In this document: in pieces, positions 21,902-32,035 of the stretch
Layout: each line of letters begins with the position of its first letter
How positions within the stretch are numbered: the first letter of the stretch is position 1
Source: Micrasema longulum
Lineage: Eukaryota > Arthropoda > Insecta > Trichoptera > Brachycentridae
NCBI GenBank assembly: GCA_022494885.1
Contig: JAGVSM010002997.1
Coordinates: forward strand, 62,001 to 126,000
Direction: 5' to 3'
DNA: 64,000 bases
Notes under the pieces: generated by a model
Told to the model about the DNA's origin: nothing
Databases searched by the model: none
Seen by the model: only the letters and a program-made list of their open reading frames with translations
Position numbers and translations under genes: made by a program

Positions 21902-21931
21902 TCACACCTAGCCTCCGAGCGGGCTGGGTGT
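21902..21931. other. GC-rich hairpin
   Basis: CACACCTAGCC and GGCTGGGTGTG pair over 11 positions with one G-T wobble around an 8-base loop (TCCGAGCG). It is the only GC-rich stem in this AT-rich interval. Confidence 0.65.
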
Positions 21932-22792
21932 GAAATATAGTTCCTCTCTGCAACTTTAGTTTAAAATACAAAAATATGTGTTTAATTGTTATAAACATTT
22001 AGTTAAGTCGCTAAGGTGGAAGTGTGGACATGCTATGAACAAAGAGTAAGAAGAAAAATTATTCATATAAAGCATTGTCTTATACCCGTTATTATATTCA
22101 ACGCATTGTTCTAACCAAAATATTTAAACACCACAAACTCTCGTGATTTTAAAACTGTGCTGCTGTTAAAACAGTTCAAAAATGTGTTTATTTGTGAAAA
22201 TTAAGTGCCGAAATTTAACTTTTTATTATAAAACAATTTCTGTATAATATAGTGCTACCTATCTACGTTCATTTAAAAATACAAATGTCACATTTTTTCC
22301 TGTATCACGTAAAATTACTCAAATATCAAAAGTAATTCACAAGTTTATCTGACATCTTAATCAAAGTAAAATTATAATAATCAGAAATTTTAAGCGGGAA
22401 ACATGCGTCTAATAATAACAAACAAAATTAACAAGAAGCGGGTAGATCCCTTAGCACCTACACTACGCACACAGATGCGCATCTATTATCATCTACGAGG
22501 GAACAGCCAAATGTGAACCAAATGTTTTTACAGTTATTTACTAGGAAAAGGATAATAGATCCTGTCCAAGGACCCTTCGAGATCGAGTATTGTCTATCAT
22601 CTTGTTAACCTTAATAATAAGTTAAGGAATGCTATCTTTGTTTAATTTTTTTTTATATTTTACTTTTTGTGCTGTTACATGTTCACTTAATTGCCATACT
22701 TACTAATTCTTTGTTCAATGTATTATTATTGTGTTTTTTTATTATTTTTTATTGTCAACTTTTTAAAATCATTTTTATGTTGTTGAAATTCC
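21932..22792. other. No recognisable feature
   Basis: AT-rich. A GC-richer patch at 22440-22590 (TACACTACGCACACAGATGC and the following half-repeats) is unexplained. Confidence 0.35.
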
Positions 22793-23765
22793 GTTTGTCA
22801 ATGCGTTTTGTAACTGCAAGACTTTTTGTGATGTTAGCTATCATATTATTTTTATCATATTATGTAAATACTATACGATCACAATACTAGAGAAAAGAAC
22901 AAAATTAGACTTCCATTTAGGAAAAAGGCAAAGTCACAAAATTCGATTTTATTTAAAGCAATTAAAAAGTATTACGAAATGGAAAAAAATATTTATGAAG
23001 AAAAAAACATATAAAATTTAAAATAATGGTCAAGACATATGTGATAAACAATTTATAAATTAAATATATTTGCAATGTTATTATTAGAACACACATAACA
23101 ATATGTATGATATGTGTGCCCTACTTTAAAATTTAAATTTTTTTTTTTCTTTTCTTTTTTAATATTAAGTTCACAGATTGTTTGAATGTTTTTATTTTCT
23201 TCTTTAATATTAAGTTCATAGATTGTTAAAATTTGTTTAAATTTTTATTGTTTAAATGTATACTATGTATTGTTACAAGAAATGTACTATTTTTTTTTAT
23301 GTACCGTCCCAAATGAGTTTTCTCGTACAACTCCTGGGAATACAATATCATGATATTCATGTCTTATATGTTTTATTAATAAATAAAAAAATATAAAAAA
23401 ATAAAATAAAAAAAATAAATGTTATCAACTATCAAATATCTAAATTTAGTAATTGGGGTCTAAAATTTCAACCGTTCATGCGCTCAGTAGCTGCAAGACT
23501 TGTTGTTATCTAACTTCTGTTTTTATAAATTTACTTTTTATTTCGTTTTTTGAAATATCACTTAAACTCTAAACTTAATTGTCAAAAAAAATGCTTAAAA
23601 ATAAAAATGTAAATAAGGGCTAGATTTCCTATTGTCTATGCGCTTTGTAGCTGCAAGACGTGCTGTTATCTAGCTTCTTTATATCATAATTGTAATATAT
23701 CGTAATTGGAGACGAGGAACTAGAATCCCAACCGTCCATGCGCTCTGTAGCTGCAAGACGTGCTG
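22793..23765 (+). repeat. Four dispersed copies of a CTGCAAGAC motif (family W)
   Basis: Copies begin near 22796, 23477, 23637 and 23738 and share ATGCGCTCTGTAGCTGCAAG followed by ACGTGCTGTTATCTAGCTTC; the first is most diverged (AATGCGTTTTGTAACTGCAA). Spacing is irregular, about 680, 160 and 100 bp. The sequence between is AT-rich. A LINE 3' UTR lies between the first and second copies. Confidence 0.65.
23200..23425 (+). mobile_element. LINE 3' UTR with A-rich tail (family L)
   Basis: Contains CCGTCCCAAATGAGTTTTCT, then CAACTCCTGGGAATACAA, then AATAAATAAAAAAATATAAA. The same order, CCCAAAATGAGTTTG, TAACTCCTGGGAGTACAA and an AATAAA-rich tail, is at 40110-40235. No ORF of the element remains. 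Confidence 0.6.
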
Positions 23766-23775
23766 GGAAATTTAT

Positions 23776-23828
23776 TTATTGTACAGCGCCCTTAAGGTCA
23801 TTTTTACAAAAATGGCGCTATGTTAATT
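23776..23828 (+). mobile_element. L2-like LINE, terminal 3' fragment
   Basis: TGTACAGCGCCCTTAAGGTC, TTTTTACAAAAATGGCGCTA matches the 3' ends at 28235-28285 and 43605-43650. The structure (..GCGC..AGG.. ..GCGCTATATAAAT) is typical of L2/CR1-group 3' termini. Confidence 0.7.
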
Positions 23829-24275
23829 ATCGAAACAAAAAAAAACGATATATGCACGTATACTTGGTTCACCGACAGGCACTAAAACATTAACAAAGGG
23901 TTCTTAAGCGTTCGAACGCACTGTACATACGTTGTGTTTGATAAGGACAGTCACTTTATTTAGTCTGTCATCTTTTAGTAGTCCGTCCCTTCACTCGCTA
24001 ACTTTCAACTTTCCCTATTTTGGAACATGTCCGAAATACAATAAAAAAAATTACCGTGTGAACAGTATTTTATTGATTAAAAAAATATCGTTCGGTTATC
24101 GATGACTTACATTGTGATTGTAAAAACAACGTAACGTTTGGAAAAAAAGTCATTGCCTCTACGAACAAACGTTGAATAAAAAGTACCCGGAAATTAGCCT
24201 CGACTTTTAAAGTTTTGACTTGACTATGATCAAAGGATTTAAATATTATATAGTGGAACTTTAAAATAAATCGGG
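23829..24275. other. No recognisable feature
   Basis: AT-rich. The 97-aa minus-strand ORF at 24070-24363 runs into the inverted repeat of the next element and has no recognised domain. Confidence 0.35.
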
Positions 24276-24523
24276 AGTCAGATGGCAGAAGGGACCATCT
24301 GTAATTTTCAAAAATGATCAGGAGAGCTGAAATACGTCTCAATTTCAAGACTTTAAGCCACAAACCAAAATATTTTAGTGTTGCTTTTCAATAATGAATT
24401 GCCATTCTTAATGACGCTGTTTTTTTTTTCTTTTTTCTGCGAGTATTTACTGAAATATTAATGAAAACTTTTGAAAACTTAAACATAGTCAAAAATACAG
24501 ATGGTCCCTTCTGCCATCTGACT
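24276..24523. mobile_element. Small element with perfect 28-bp terminal inverted repeats
   Basis: Positions 24276-24303 and 24496-24523 are exact reverse complements over 28 bases (outer word AGTCAGATGGCAGAAGGGAC). Each arm is itself an imperfect palindrome, CAGATGG..CCATCTG. The 192-bp interior is AT-rich with no ORF. Perfect identity of the arms in otherwise decayed DNA suggests a recent insertion or constraint. Confidence 0.75.
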
Positions 24524-25169
24524 ACCGAAATATTTCCATGGATAAATAATAAAATTTAAATATAAATATTTTATTCATGAGAAAATTATCACGATAAATT
24601 AAATTCAACCAAATGATGTTTTATTTATCGTCGGATGTAAATATGTAAATGTCATGATTTAACTTTCGTTTCAATGTTAATTTTTTCTCAAAGTTGTAAA
24701 AAATCAAATAAATAATAGAATTTATTATAATCAGACAATAATTGTTCCAATAGTAAAGTTATACCCAGAGTTGTATATTTTCTGACAAGACATATATTTG
24801 TTGACGTTAATATTTAATGCTAATTCAAAATATGTCATTTGAATTTGTCAATTGAAATTTACCCGCCTATTTTATTTACATTTAGTTTACTTTTTTTAGT
24901 TCACTTTTAAGTTTATTTTTTTAGAACAGAAAGTTCACTGGCTTTTTTATTTGATAATAGACTATTAAACTAACCAAAAAAAATTTTTTTTTATATATTT
25001 CTGTATCGTATAATTAATGATTTGTTTTTTTTTAAGTTTTGTTTTACTATTATTATAATTAATTTTTTTTTTCCTTTTGTTTATTTGTTTTTTTTATGAA
25101 ACCTTACGTCTAACGTACATTTTACCAAACATACATAAACATTTTTATTATTGTACTCTTAATGATAGT
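24524..25169. other. AT-rich, possibly LINE 3' UTR (minus)
   Basis: Dominated by T runs. On the minus strand it would be the 3' UTR of the Jockey-like LINE described next. No discrete motif. Confidence 0.35.
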
Positions 25170-25837
25170 ATTTTTAACGTCTTTTGTAAAGGTTGTATGA
25201 GTCTTTTGTTTAGTTTTATCTGATAATTTCAGTCCTTGGTTTCAAAATCTCGACGGTCCTTTTTTTGTTTTAGAAAGTTGTAGATGGTATTGTTCTGATA
25301 TTCTCATATTGTGTCAATGTTTAATACAATTCCTCAAATTGTAGTTCTTCGTTAACAATAATACCAGTGGCTAATATATGAATAAATTTTAAGGATTCTA
25401 GTTAAAAGAGTTCAGTTACATTCACTTATTCAGTTTGTGTAAAGAGTTTTTTAGTTGCTGTTAGATAAGGACAGTCATATACTAACTTCAATATTTTATT
25501 TTTCTGTCTCTGTAGTTGGTTTATATCATTTTGGTTTCCTGTTCCCCATGTTAGTTGCATATAAAATATTTAAGTTTTTACAAAAGCTTCATACAATATA
25601 TTTTTTATGCTTTTTTCAACAAAGTTATTGATTTTAAAAAAATACTCAATAATTTGGCCACTTTGCTAATTAAATTGTTGACGTAAAATTTCCATATTAA
25701 TTGTCTGTCTATTGTAAGTCCCAAGTATTTAACATTTTCAATTTTCAGTTAGTCGTTTATTGTTTAAATAAGCATTTTTTTTAAAGTTTGTAAGTGAAAA
25801 TTCTTGATGGAAGTAAATTGTTATTTATTATATAAAT
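25170..25837 (-). pseudogene. Jockey-like LINE, ORF2 C-terminal half (part 2 of split copy)
   Basis: Minus strand in pieces: KYLGLTIDRQLIWKFYVNNL, IFFKINNFVEKSIKNILYEA, FYMQLTWGTGNQNDINQLQR, KNKILKLVYDCPYLTATKKL and LESLKFIHILATGIIVNEEL. This is the order found after the FADD motif in Jockey/CR1-type reverse transcriptases (LG..ID..L.W..H, Y.....WG......L...QNK..R). The upstream half with the catalytic motif lies at 27025-27270, on the other side of a Penelope-like insertion. Numerous frameshifts. Confidence 0.75.
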
Positions 25838-25881
25838 AAAAGACGAATAATACTTTAATCCATAAATTTGGAATATCCAGT

Positions 25882-25916
25882 GACCGGTTTCATCGCTTTC
25901 GTGACATCTTCGAGAC
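25882..25916 (-). ncRNA. Hammerhead-like motif in Penelope tail (degenerate)
   Basis: The minus strand reads CTCGAAGATG, a TCAC-GAAA-GCGA hairpin, then TGAAACCGGTC. This follows the order core, stem II, GAAAC, palindromic CCGG, GTC of a type I hammerhead with a very short stem III. The core differs from CTGANGA, so self-cleavage by this copy is doubtful. The inverted partner near 26935-26972 is further decayed (ATAAAACGGGTAAC). Confidence 0.35.
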
Positions 25917-25984
25917 CGGTATCTTTATTAAGGAATTCAATGTATTTATACAAAAAAGAGATACTTCAAAATTAAATGAAAGTT

Positions 25985-26145
25985 TTTTTATTTTATTTTA
26001 TTTTTGCACCACAACAGGCCAGGAGGCCCAATTACAGTGATGAATTACATCACAGAACACCCAGGCTTGAGAAAAATCACATTTTTATTTTCCGTGTTCT
26101 CACCGGGAATCGAACCCGGAACCTTCCGTGCATGAGCAAAAAATA
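25985..26145 (-). mobile_element. tRNA-derived SINE, family 3, inside the Penelope-like element
   Basis: Plus strand reads GCACCACAACAGGCCAGGAG, CAGAACACCCAGGCTTGAG, TCACCGGGAATCGAACCCGG, AACCTTCCGTGCATGAG. The reverse complement has the B-box GGGTTCGATTCCCGGTGAG. The A-box half present at 28860 is missing here, so the copy is 5'-truncated. The T run at 25988-26003 is its poly-A tail. Confidence 0.85.
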
Positions 26146-26439
26146 AGCGAAAGCTAAGCGAAAGCGTTCATTGGTCAAAATAATGAAAAGTAAAACTAAA
26201 CAAAGAAGTTTCATTGATAATTTTATTTAAAGTTTTATCATTTTCATTAACATTTTATCAAGAAATATCAACAAAAAACATCAATACTATTTTAATGACA
26301 TTAAGTATTTTATTTTGAGTGCCCCTATTCTTCGTGAGAGTGATTTTTGTCAATTATGATTTTTGAAACACAAAGAGCAAAAAGTCATTAGTAAAAATAT
26401 ATTACAATGGGTAAAGTGATGGAGAATGCACGTGTAGTA

Positions 26440-26665
26440 TCTGTTCATTAAGTTATTCTACGTCTGGTTTGTTTTTTAATCTATTAGTTGCGAGAATTTC
26501 TAGGCCTTGAGGTGGAATATGAATTATTTTTCAAATCAAAGGAATGTTTATTTTCCATTAAATGATTGGCAAAATTTGAATTATCTTTATTATTAGATCA
26601 TGATTTTATGTGCTCTTTTATGCGTGTTTTAAAGGCTCTACCCTTTTTTCCTACGTAGTATGTAT
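26440..26665 (-). pseudogene. GIY-YIG endonuclease domain of a Penelope-like element (decayed)
   Basis: Minus strand reads KYILRRKKGRAFKTRIKEHI, then SNNKDNSNFANHLMENKHSF, then after stops ..LLHVHSPSLYPL. The YVGKTGR.F..R..EH block followed by SAFANHL....H is the signature of GIY-YIG nucleases carried C-terminal to the reverse transcriptase in Penelope-like elements. The conserved basic residue of (K/R)R..EH is kept as RIKEH. The GIY half is not visible and stops follow, so activity is lost. The reverse transcriptase domain is absent. Confidence 0.7.
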
Positions 26666-27024
26666 TTTTTCAGTCGTTTTACTAATGACTTTTTACCCTT
26701 TGTGTTTCAAAAATCATAATTGACAAAAATCATACTCACGAAGGATGGAGCACTAAAAATAAAATACTTAAACTCATTAAAAAAGCATAATATCAACTCA
26801 TTAGTTAACCCAAAAACAAATTTAAAATGATCCTTAATATAAAAATAACTTCATTTAAACTACTTTCATATTATTTTGAGTTCTCTATCCTTACATCTGT
26901 TTTGTATAAATACATTGAACTCCTTAATAAAGATACCTGTCTCAAAGACGCGTAAACGATAAAACGGGTAACTGTATATTCCAAATTTGCGGATTAAAGT
27001 ATCACTCGTATTTTATTTATATAG

Positions 27025-27270
27025 TAAATAAGCATCTAGATAATGACATTTTTATCTTAATTCAAAATGGACAACATAACGTATTTTTTTCATTAATTGT
27101 AAATAAGTTTGTGTTTGTCCATTTAGTCAGCAAAGTTAGCTTTTCGTTTATTTCATTGTTTGTTAATACGTCAGCTTAATTTTTATAGAATAGTCCAATA
27201 TCGTCAGCAAACATCATAATTTTTCGTATAAGTCATTTAAATATAGTTTCCATATTCTTTCAATATTTCC
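27025..27270 (-). pseudogene. Jockey-like LINE, reverse transcriptase core (part 1 of split copy)
   Basis: Minus strand reads LKIMMFADDIGLFYKN, with the FADD catalytic motif, then EINEKLTLLTKWTNTNLFTI, then NEKNTLCCPF. It continues, after removal of the 25838-27018 insertion, into 25837 and below. The N-terminal palm and endonuclease are missing. Confidence 0.75.
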
Positions 27271-27299
27271 CATTTGTTGAAATTTCATTAGGTTTTTCC

Positions 27300-27590
27300 C
27301 CAGTTTAGATTTCCAAAGCCATACGTTGCTTTGTGCGAAATTTAAAACGCGACAAAAACGCAGCTCGAGAGCTCAGAAACCCGTTTCGTTGAATTTCTAT
27401 TATGACGGAAGCGCAGTTAGTTTTATCCGGAAATTCCTGTCAGCTTGTTTACGAAAGCAAAGCCAACTTAGTGAATGCATAATGCAGTGGAAATATATTG
27501 CATTCTCCGGGGATAGAGACACACGTTGTATTTACTTTAGACCAGTTCAAAGTGAAAAGTTCAGAGCTTCGGTAATTTAAATTTCAGGCG
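27300..27590 (+). CDS. Hypothetical short ORF (84 codons)
   Basis: 27326-27580 is open from ATG to stop and lies in locally more balanced composition. It reads MLCAKFKTRQKRSSRAQKPV at the start, is basic near the N-terminus, and shows no signal peptide or motif I can name. It may be an exon, a decayed element or chance. No repeat copy in the window. Confidence 0.2.
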
Positions 27591-27959
27591 TGGCAGTTAA
27601 AATCACAAAACTTTTAGAGAACAATCATGAAATCCTAAAAAAGCGCATTAAATTAGAATAACTGTGGTTTAACAATTAACCGCCAAGTTGACAGGCAAAA
27701 CAGAATTTTATGACTAAAAATTTTATAGTACAAAACAAGTAAGAGTTAACTGTCTTCCTTTATTCTGCGGGTAAAACTTTATTTTATTCATTGTTATACG
27801 AATTTGGACTATTAAACTACTGTATCACCATCATCAAAGATTTCCGAATGATGATTTTTTTTTTATTCTGTTAAAATAAATAACACCAATCTTGATTTAG
27901 TCAATATTTCAAAACGGTTAAAAATTAATGAATTAAAATTAAAAATTGACAAAACGAAA
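27591..27959. other. No recognisable feature
   Basis: AT-rich spacer. Confidence 0.4.
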
Positions 27960-28310
27960 TATTTGAATGTTGTATACAGCATTTGATTCAGGCAGACGAA
28001 AACTTGTTGAAATCCGGCGCTCCCGTAACACAAGTTCGGAGATCGTGCTTTTGCCGTTGCCGGCCCCTCTGCCTGAAACCAATTGTTTTTAAACTTACAA
28101 ATCATCAACAGTCCCAGTCAGTTCAGATCCCAACTTAAATCTGACTTCTTTAGTTTATCATACCGTCAATTTTAAATCAGAAAATATAATTTGCCAGTTT
28201 AGCTCAGTTAGAATGTAAGTTTAAGAATACAATTGTAAAGCGCCCTTGAGGTGATTTTTCACAAAAATGGCACTATTTAAATCAACCAATTATCATTATT
28301 GACAATAGAG
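27960..28310 (+). mobile_element. L2-like LINE, 3' end (ORF C-terminus plus 3' UTR)
   Basis: Closely parallels 43338-43672. Shared words include GCATTTGATTCAGGCAGACG, GAAATCCGGCGCTCCC, GAGATCGTGCTTTTGCCG and the 3' terminus AAGCGCCCTTGAGGTG, AAAAATGGCACTATTTAAAT. The translated parent motif is GDRAFAAAGPSAWNQLP, here damaged. The 81-aa minus-strand ORF is a shadow. Confidence 0.85.
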
Positions 28311-28684
28311 CGTTAAATTCTGTGGATGAAATAAAATATCTTTTTAATAGTATTCTAACCCATGGTACAAAAATATACCCACATTTAAATTACTGTTATA
28401 TTGAAAGAATGCATGAAGAATTTATGAATGCTCACTTTCTCACAGTAAAGCAACAATGAAAATATAATGTTGAATTTTAATTCATAGAATAATTAGAGGA
28501 TTTAAATCAAATGAAAAATACAATAAATTTAACCAGCCATACCGTACAAACGAAACAAGATTCAAAAAAATAATTACGTTTCTGTTACTCTATGAAGCAA
28601 AGAGCCCTGTGTTGCTTTGGGTACAGCATAATGAAGTATCAAAGAATACTTAAAATGAAAATTAATACTCAAACATATTGTTTT
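28311..28684. other. No recognisable feature
   Basis: AT-rich spacer; short frames only. Confidence 0.4.
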
Positions 28685-28885
28685 ATAAACATTTTACATT
28701 TTTTTTTTTTTTTTTTGCACCACAACAGGCCAGGAGGCCTAATTACAGTAGTGAATTACATCACAGAGCACCCAGGCTTGAGAAAAATCACATTTTAATT
28801 TTTTTGTATTCTCACCGGGAATCGAACCCGGAACCATCCGTGCGTGAGTCAAGCGTCTTGACCACTACACCACGGAGGCCGCCTC
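28685..28885 (-). mobile_element. tRNA-derived SINE, family 3 (full-length-like)
   Basis: The reverse complement starts GGCGGCCTCCGTGGTGTAGT with GGTCAAGACGCTTGACTC (A-box region) and reaches CCGGGTTCGATTCCCGGTG (B-box). The body includes CTCAAGCCTGGGTGCTCTG and GGCCTCCTGGCCTGTTGTGG, and the tail is poly-A (the T run at 28699-28716). Other copies are at 25985-26145, 45073-45195 and, more diverged, 36045-36160. Overlapping ORFs are artefacts. Confidence 0.9.
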
Positions 28886-30177
28886 TATACCACACGGTTA
28901 CTAGTATTTGAATCTATGCAATGTCTCGCAGCAATCACTTGCAATGGTCTCCTGATATAAAAATATAGGATTATCAATCACAAGAAAAACAGAGTCTCAA
29001 AACTAATTGTACAAGGGTTTTAAACTGTATAGTGAGTTATCTGAGGAAACGAAAGAAATAAAAAACCTTTCAATATTTCGAATCAATTTGAAGAAATGTG
29101 TTCGTAAATTTAGACATAAAACGTAATTATTAAAAGTTTAGATTAGTTATTCTAGTGTAATGAACTAACCTTATAAAGTTATTATAAATTAGACACTGCG
29201 TTGGCATATCAAATGGTATTTAAATTATATGTTACATGATCAGTCATGGCTGGGTAAATTTTTAAAAAAGACTGTACTACATTCACCATTCTGCCTTTAT
29301 TATTATGGGCACTGAGAGCACCAAGTGCCAGGCCCTTTAAGACACGAGAAGCTACGAAACGGAAATCAAAATAAGGCTTTCTCAGATCAGCGCTGGTACT
29401 AGACGTGTAACACAACAAAGTTATTGACACTCGACACAAAACGTAAATTTAACAACTCTTTCGTAACGGCTTAATTCAATCAGTATTGTTTTAGAACATC
29501 GGTTATAAGTTATTACAAGGTTATGAAATTGGTAATAAAACTCCGTGTAGTTGAGTAAATCTTTCATTCAAAACACGTAATTTTCTGATAAGTTCAATTT
29601 AAATTTTAATCATCTTTATACGAAAACAGTTCTCTACAAACGTGCATATTTTTTCGTTTTCTTTTTTATTAGTTTTTAAAAATAAACGCCCGTTCCATTG
29701 TCAGTTTTAAGTTATTTCGAATTTAAAAACTTCACCGTCACATATTTTAGACACTAAATTCTTTTTGGCAGCAATTTTATGGTGCAGAGAAAATTTAAAA
29801 TTATAAATGCGCAGAGTTTGCATGTGTTACAGATAGTCAAGATGTCGGGAAATGCCTCTTTTCACAGAAAAATCTGGCCAACTTTGAAACTCTTTGATCT
29901 TTTGAATTGCTTTCAAAAACACGACTCGCTGTCAAGTCTCCACTTTTACCCCTTGGCAAGAAAAACCAACATGTAGATTTTATTTCGAAGTGCCGTTGGG
30001 TTGACATTTCTGCCAACATTATGTGCACAGTATTTTTTTCTTTCGTCCTAAAAATATTGATTTTTAAATTTCTTTTAAACCGATATTTACTAATTTTTTT
30101 TATCTTTAAAATAAAACGGAAGTTACTACTTGTGTCACTACTAGTTTGCAATAAAATAAAATACAATTCAATTAACA
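28886..30177. other. No confident feature; one unexplained minus-strand frame
   Basis: 29209-29439 on the minus strand reads ..VLKGLALGALSAHNNKGRMV.., plausible-looking but unrecognised, with no splice pair or repeat copy. The 126-codon frame at 29907-30287 (+) crosses into a LINE tail and is F/I/K-rich, so it is likely chance. Confidence 0.35.
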
Positions 30178-31470
30178 TATTTATTTATTTATTAAGGAAA
30201 TCATACAGTCTTCATATAAATAAAAGGTACCAAAGAACAATTATAAAAAGTAAGACCGATTACAGATTTCACATTAATTTATTATGAATGCAGGAGGAGA
30301 GGGAAAGAATTATTGAATTCTAAATATATTATATATATAAATATAAATATTAAATAAAAAGAAAATTTAAGGGAAAAGAGATTATATAGCTCCAACTTTA
30401 CTTTCCTCCCTTCTCTCTAATAATTAATTAGATGCAGGTAGTAGATGTACATAATTTGAATAAGTTAAAATTTAAAATTAAAATTAAAAGTTAAAATTAA
30501 AATAAAAAGTTTAAATTTAAAATTAATATTAAAAGTTAACATTTAAATTTTTTTAAATTTGAAAAAATTTGAAAGATAAAATTAAATGTCAAAAATAAAG
30601 TTAAAAGTTAGGCAGGTGATAAATTTAAAATGTCTTTAACAGATCTGATAAAAATATAGTATTTACAGTGTAATATGTCGATGTCGAGTGCTATTTTTCA
30701 TATAATGAGTCATTGAGTAAGGAATGTCGAAAAGTACAGTTTGACGAGTTCTACGGACAGGGACTCGATATGAAATGCTTCTCACAATTTCTGGGCTATC
30801 AATAAGGTTATTAACAATTTCAAAGAGAAAGCATGAGCATTATTTGAATATGAATCCAACATGGTTCGCCGAGTTGCGAGATTTTGAACCTTATGAAAAT
30901 TAGCGGACTCAGTCCTACTTGAAAATGAAATATTATTTTTGAAATCTAATTGTCTAAGAAAACAATTTTGAATGTGTTCAATACGATTTTTGTAAGTATT
31001 ATATTAAAGATTCAAAATCGGTGAACCAAACTTTAGAACACTACGTACATAAGAAAAAAAAGTTTTCTTTATGCGTCAGTTCTTGTGAAAGGTTGGTTGA
31101 TCGTATGACAAACCCTAACATATTGTAAGTTTTTCTACAGTATTTTCTATATGTTTGTTAAATTTAAGTTAACTATCAAGTACAACACCAAGGTTACGGA
31201 CTTTCGTAAAAGAATTTAAAGTTAACTCGTTGATTTTATATGAATAATAATTTATTTTTTTAGAACGAATGCGGTAAAAAGAAATTGGCTGACACTTTTT
31301 GATGTAAATAGACAATCTGTTTTTAATGAAATATGTGTTTAATCTATAAAATTTTCTTGAAGATTTATACTGTCTTGATCATTAATAATAGGTAAGTGTA
31401 CTTTCATATCATCGGCAAAAAGACTGAATTGTGCGAATATATATATTACAATAGAATTTAATAATACAAT
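30178..31470 (-). pseudogene. Jockey-like LINE, 5'-truncated copy with 3' UTR
   Basis: Minus strand, from 31470 down: QFSLFADDMKVHLPIINDQD (FADD catalytic motif), then with frameshifts VRNLGVVLDS, LTHKENFFFSYVRSVLKFGS, YKNRIEHIQNCFLRQLDFKN and TRRTMLDSYSNNAHAFSLKL. This is the order palm-C, thumb and C-terminus of Jockey-type ORF2. 30178-30640 is AT-rich 3' UTR ending in AATAAATAAATAAA, read on the minus strand. A family 2 SINE begins at its upstream edge (31473). About 1.3 kb remain of an element that would normally be several kb. Confidence 0.8.
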
Positions 31471-31472
31471 TA

Positions 31473-31735
31473 ATCATCATCATCATATATAAGTATACTT
31501 ATCCGCACCTGACGGTACACAGCATTAGTAAACTAAATTTAGCGTATCTCGGTTATCAGATCTGTTACTTAAGGTAAGGAGGTGATCTTACACTTCTGGT
31601 CCAGGAATAATGAAATTTCACATTGTAAAATAACATTCAAAAATAATATTTCCTGCCTTGTCTGAGATTGCACCAGGAACCTCAAACATAGAGGTGAACG
31701 CATCATTAACCAAGCTACGAGGCAGATTTATCTCC
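31473..31735 (-). mobile_element. SINE family 2, full-length-like
   Basis: The reverse complement has head GCCTCGTAGCTTGGTTAATG, a diverged B-box GAGGTTCCTGGTGCAATC, body TTCCTGGACCAGAAGTGTAA and GATCACCTCCTTACC, and a 3' (ATG)n tail at 31474-31485. The 90-aa ORF covering it is incidental. Confidence 0.75.
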
Positions 31736-31816
31736 ACAGAACCTCTTTTATCAGGACTCGTACCTGAGTAGCCATAGAATTCAAAAACATTTGTCAAAGA
31801 TTCTGGTTCCATTGCA

Positions 31817-31843
31817 CGGTACGATACGATACGATACGATACC
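31817..31843. repeat. ACGAT pentanucleotide microsatellite
   Basis: About five consecutive ACGAT/TACGA units (GTACGATACGATACGATACG...). Confidence 0.9.
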
Positions 31844-32035
31844 ATAAAATTCAACACGTACAATATAATGCAACACAATAAACAGTACACGATGGTTTGG
31901 AATTCAATGCCCGTAAAAGTATACAGAAAATGTTTGTTTACATCAAATTTTAAAATATAAGGTTAAATTCGTGTACAATATATTTTTACGTACAATCACA
32001 GTAAAAAAATAACTAAAATCTTCTGTATATAAATT

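Larger units (their letters stand above)
25838..27018 (-). mobile_element. Penelope-like element remnant flanked by inverted tails (family P1)
   Basis: The outer ends are long imperfect inverted repeats beginning TATAAATAAAAGACGAATAA on the left and its counterpart on the right. Both contain TTTAATCC, AATTTGGAATAT and TCTTTATTAAGGA blocks. The inverted similarity extends inward to the GAAACACAAAG block at 26370 and 26700. Between them, 26660-26440 on the minus strand encodes a GIY-YIG-type endonuclease remnant. The element split a LINE gene, with TA repeated at both borders. A minus-strand family 3 SINE occupies 25985-26145. I infer two 5'-truncated copies joined head to head, an arrangement known for Penelope-like elements. 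Confidence 0.7.

Noticed and set aside
28790..28885. tRNA gene on the minus strand
   Set aside because: The head is the best tRNA match in the window, but it is fused to a SINE body and poly-A tail repeated at 25985 and 45073.
29209..29439. Minus-strand 76-codon ORF as a conserved exon
   Set aside because: The peptide looks plausible, but there is no splice pair, no recognised family and no second copy, so evidence is insufficient.
29907..30287. 126-codon ORF as a gene
   Set aside because: Composition is F/I/K/L-rich from AT-rich DNA, its 3' half lies in a minus-strand LINE 3' UTR, and an equally long ORF overlaps on the other strand.
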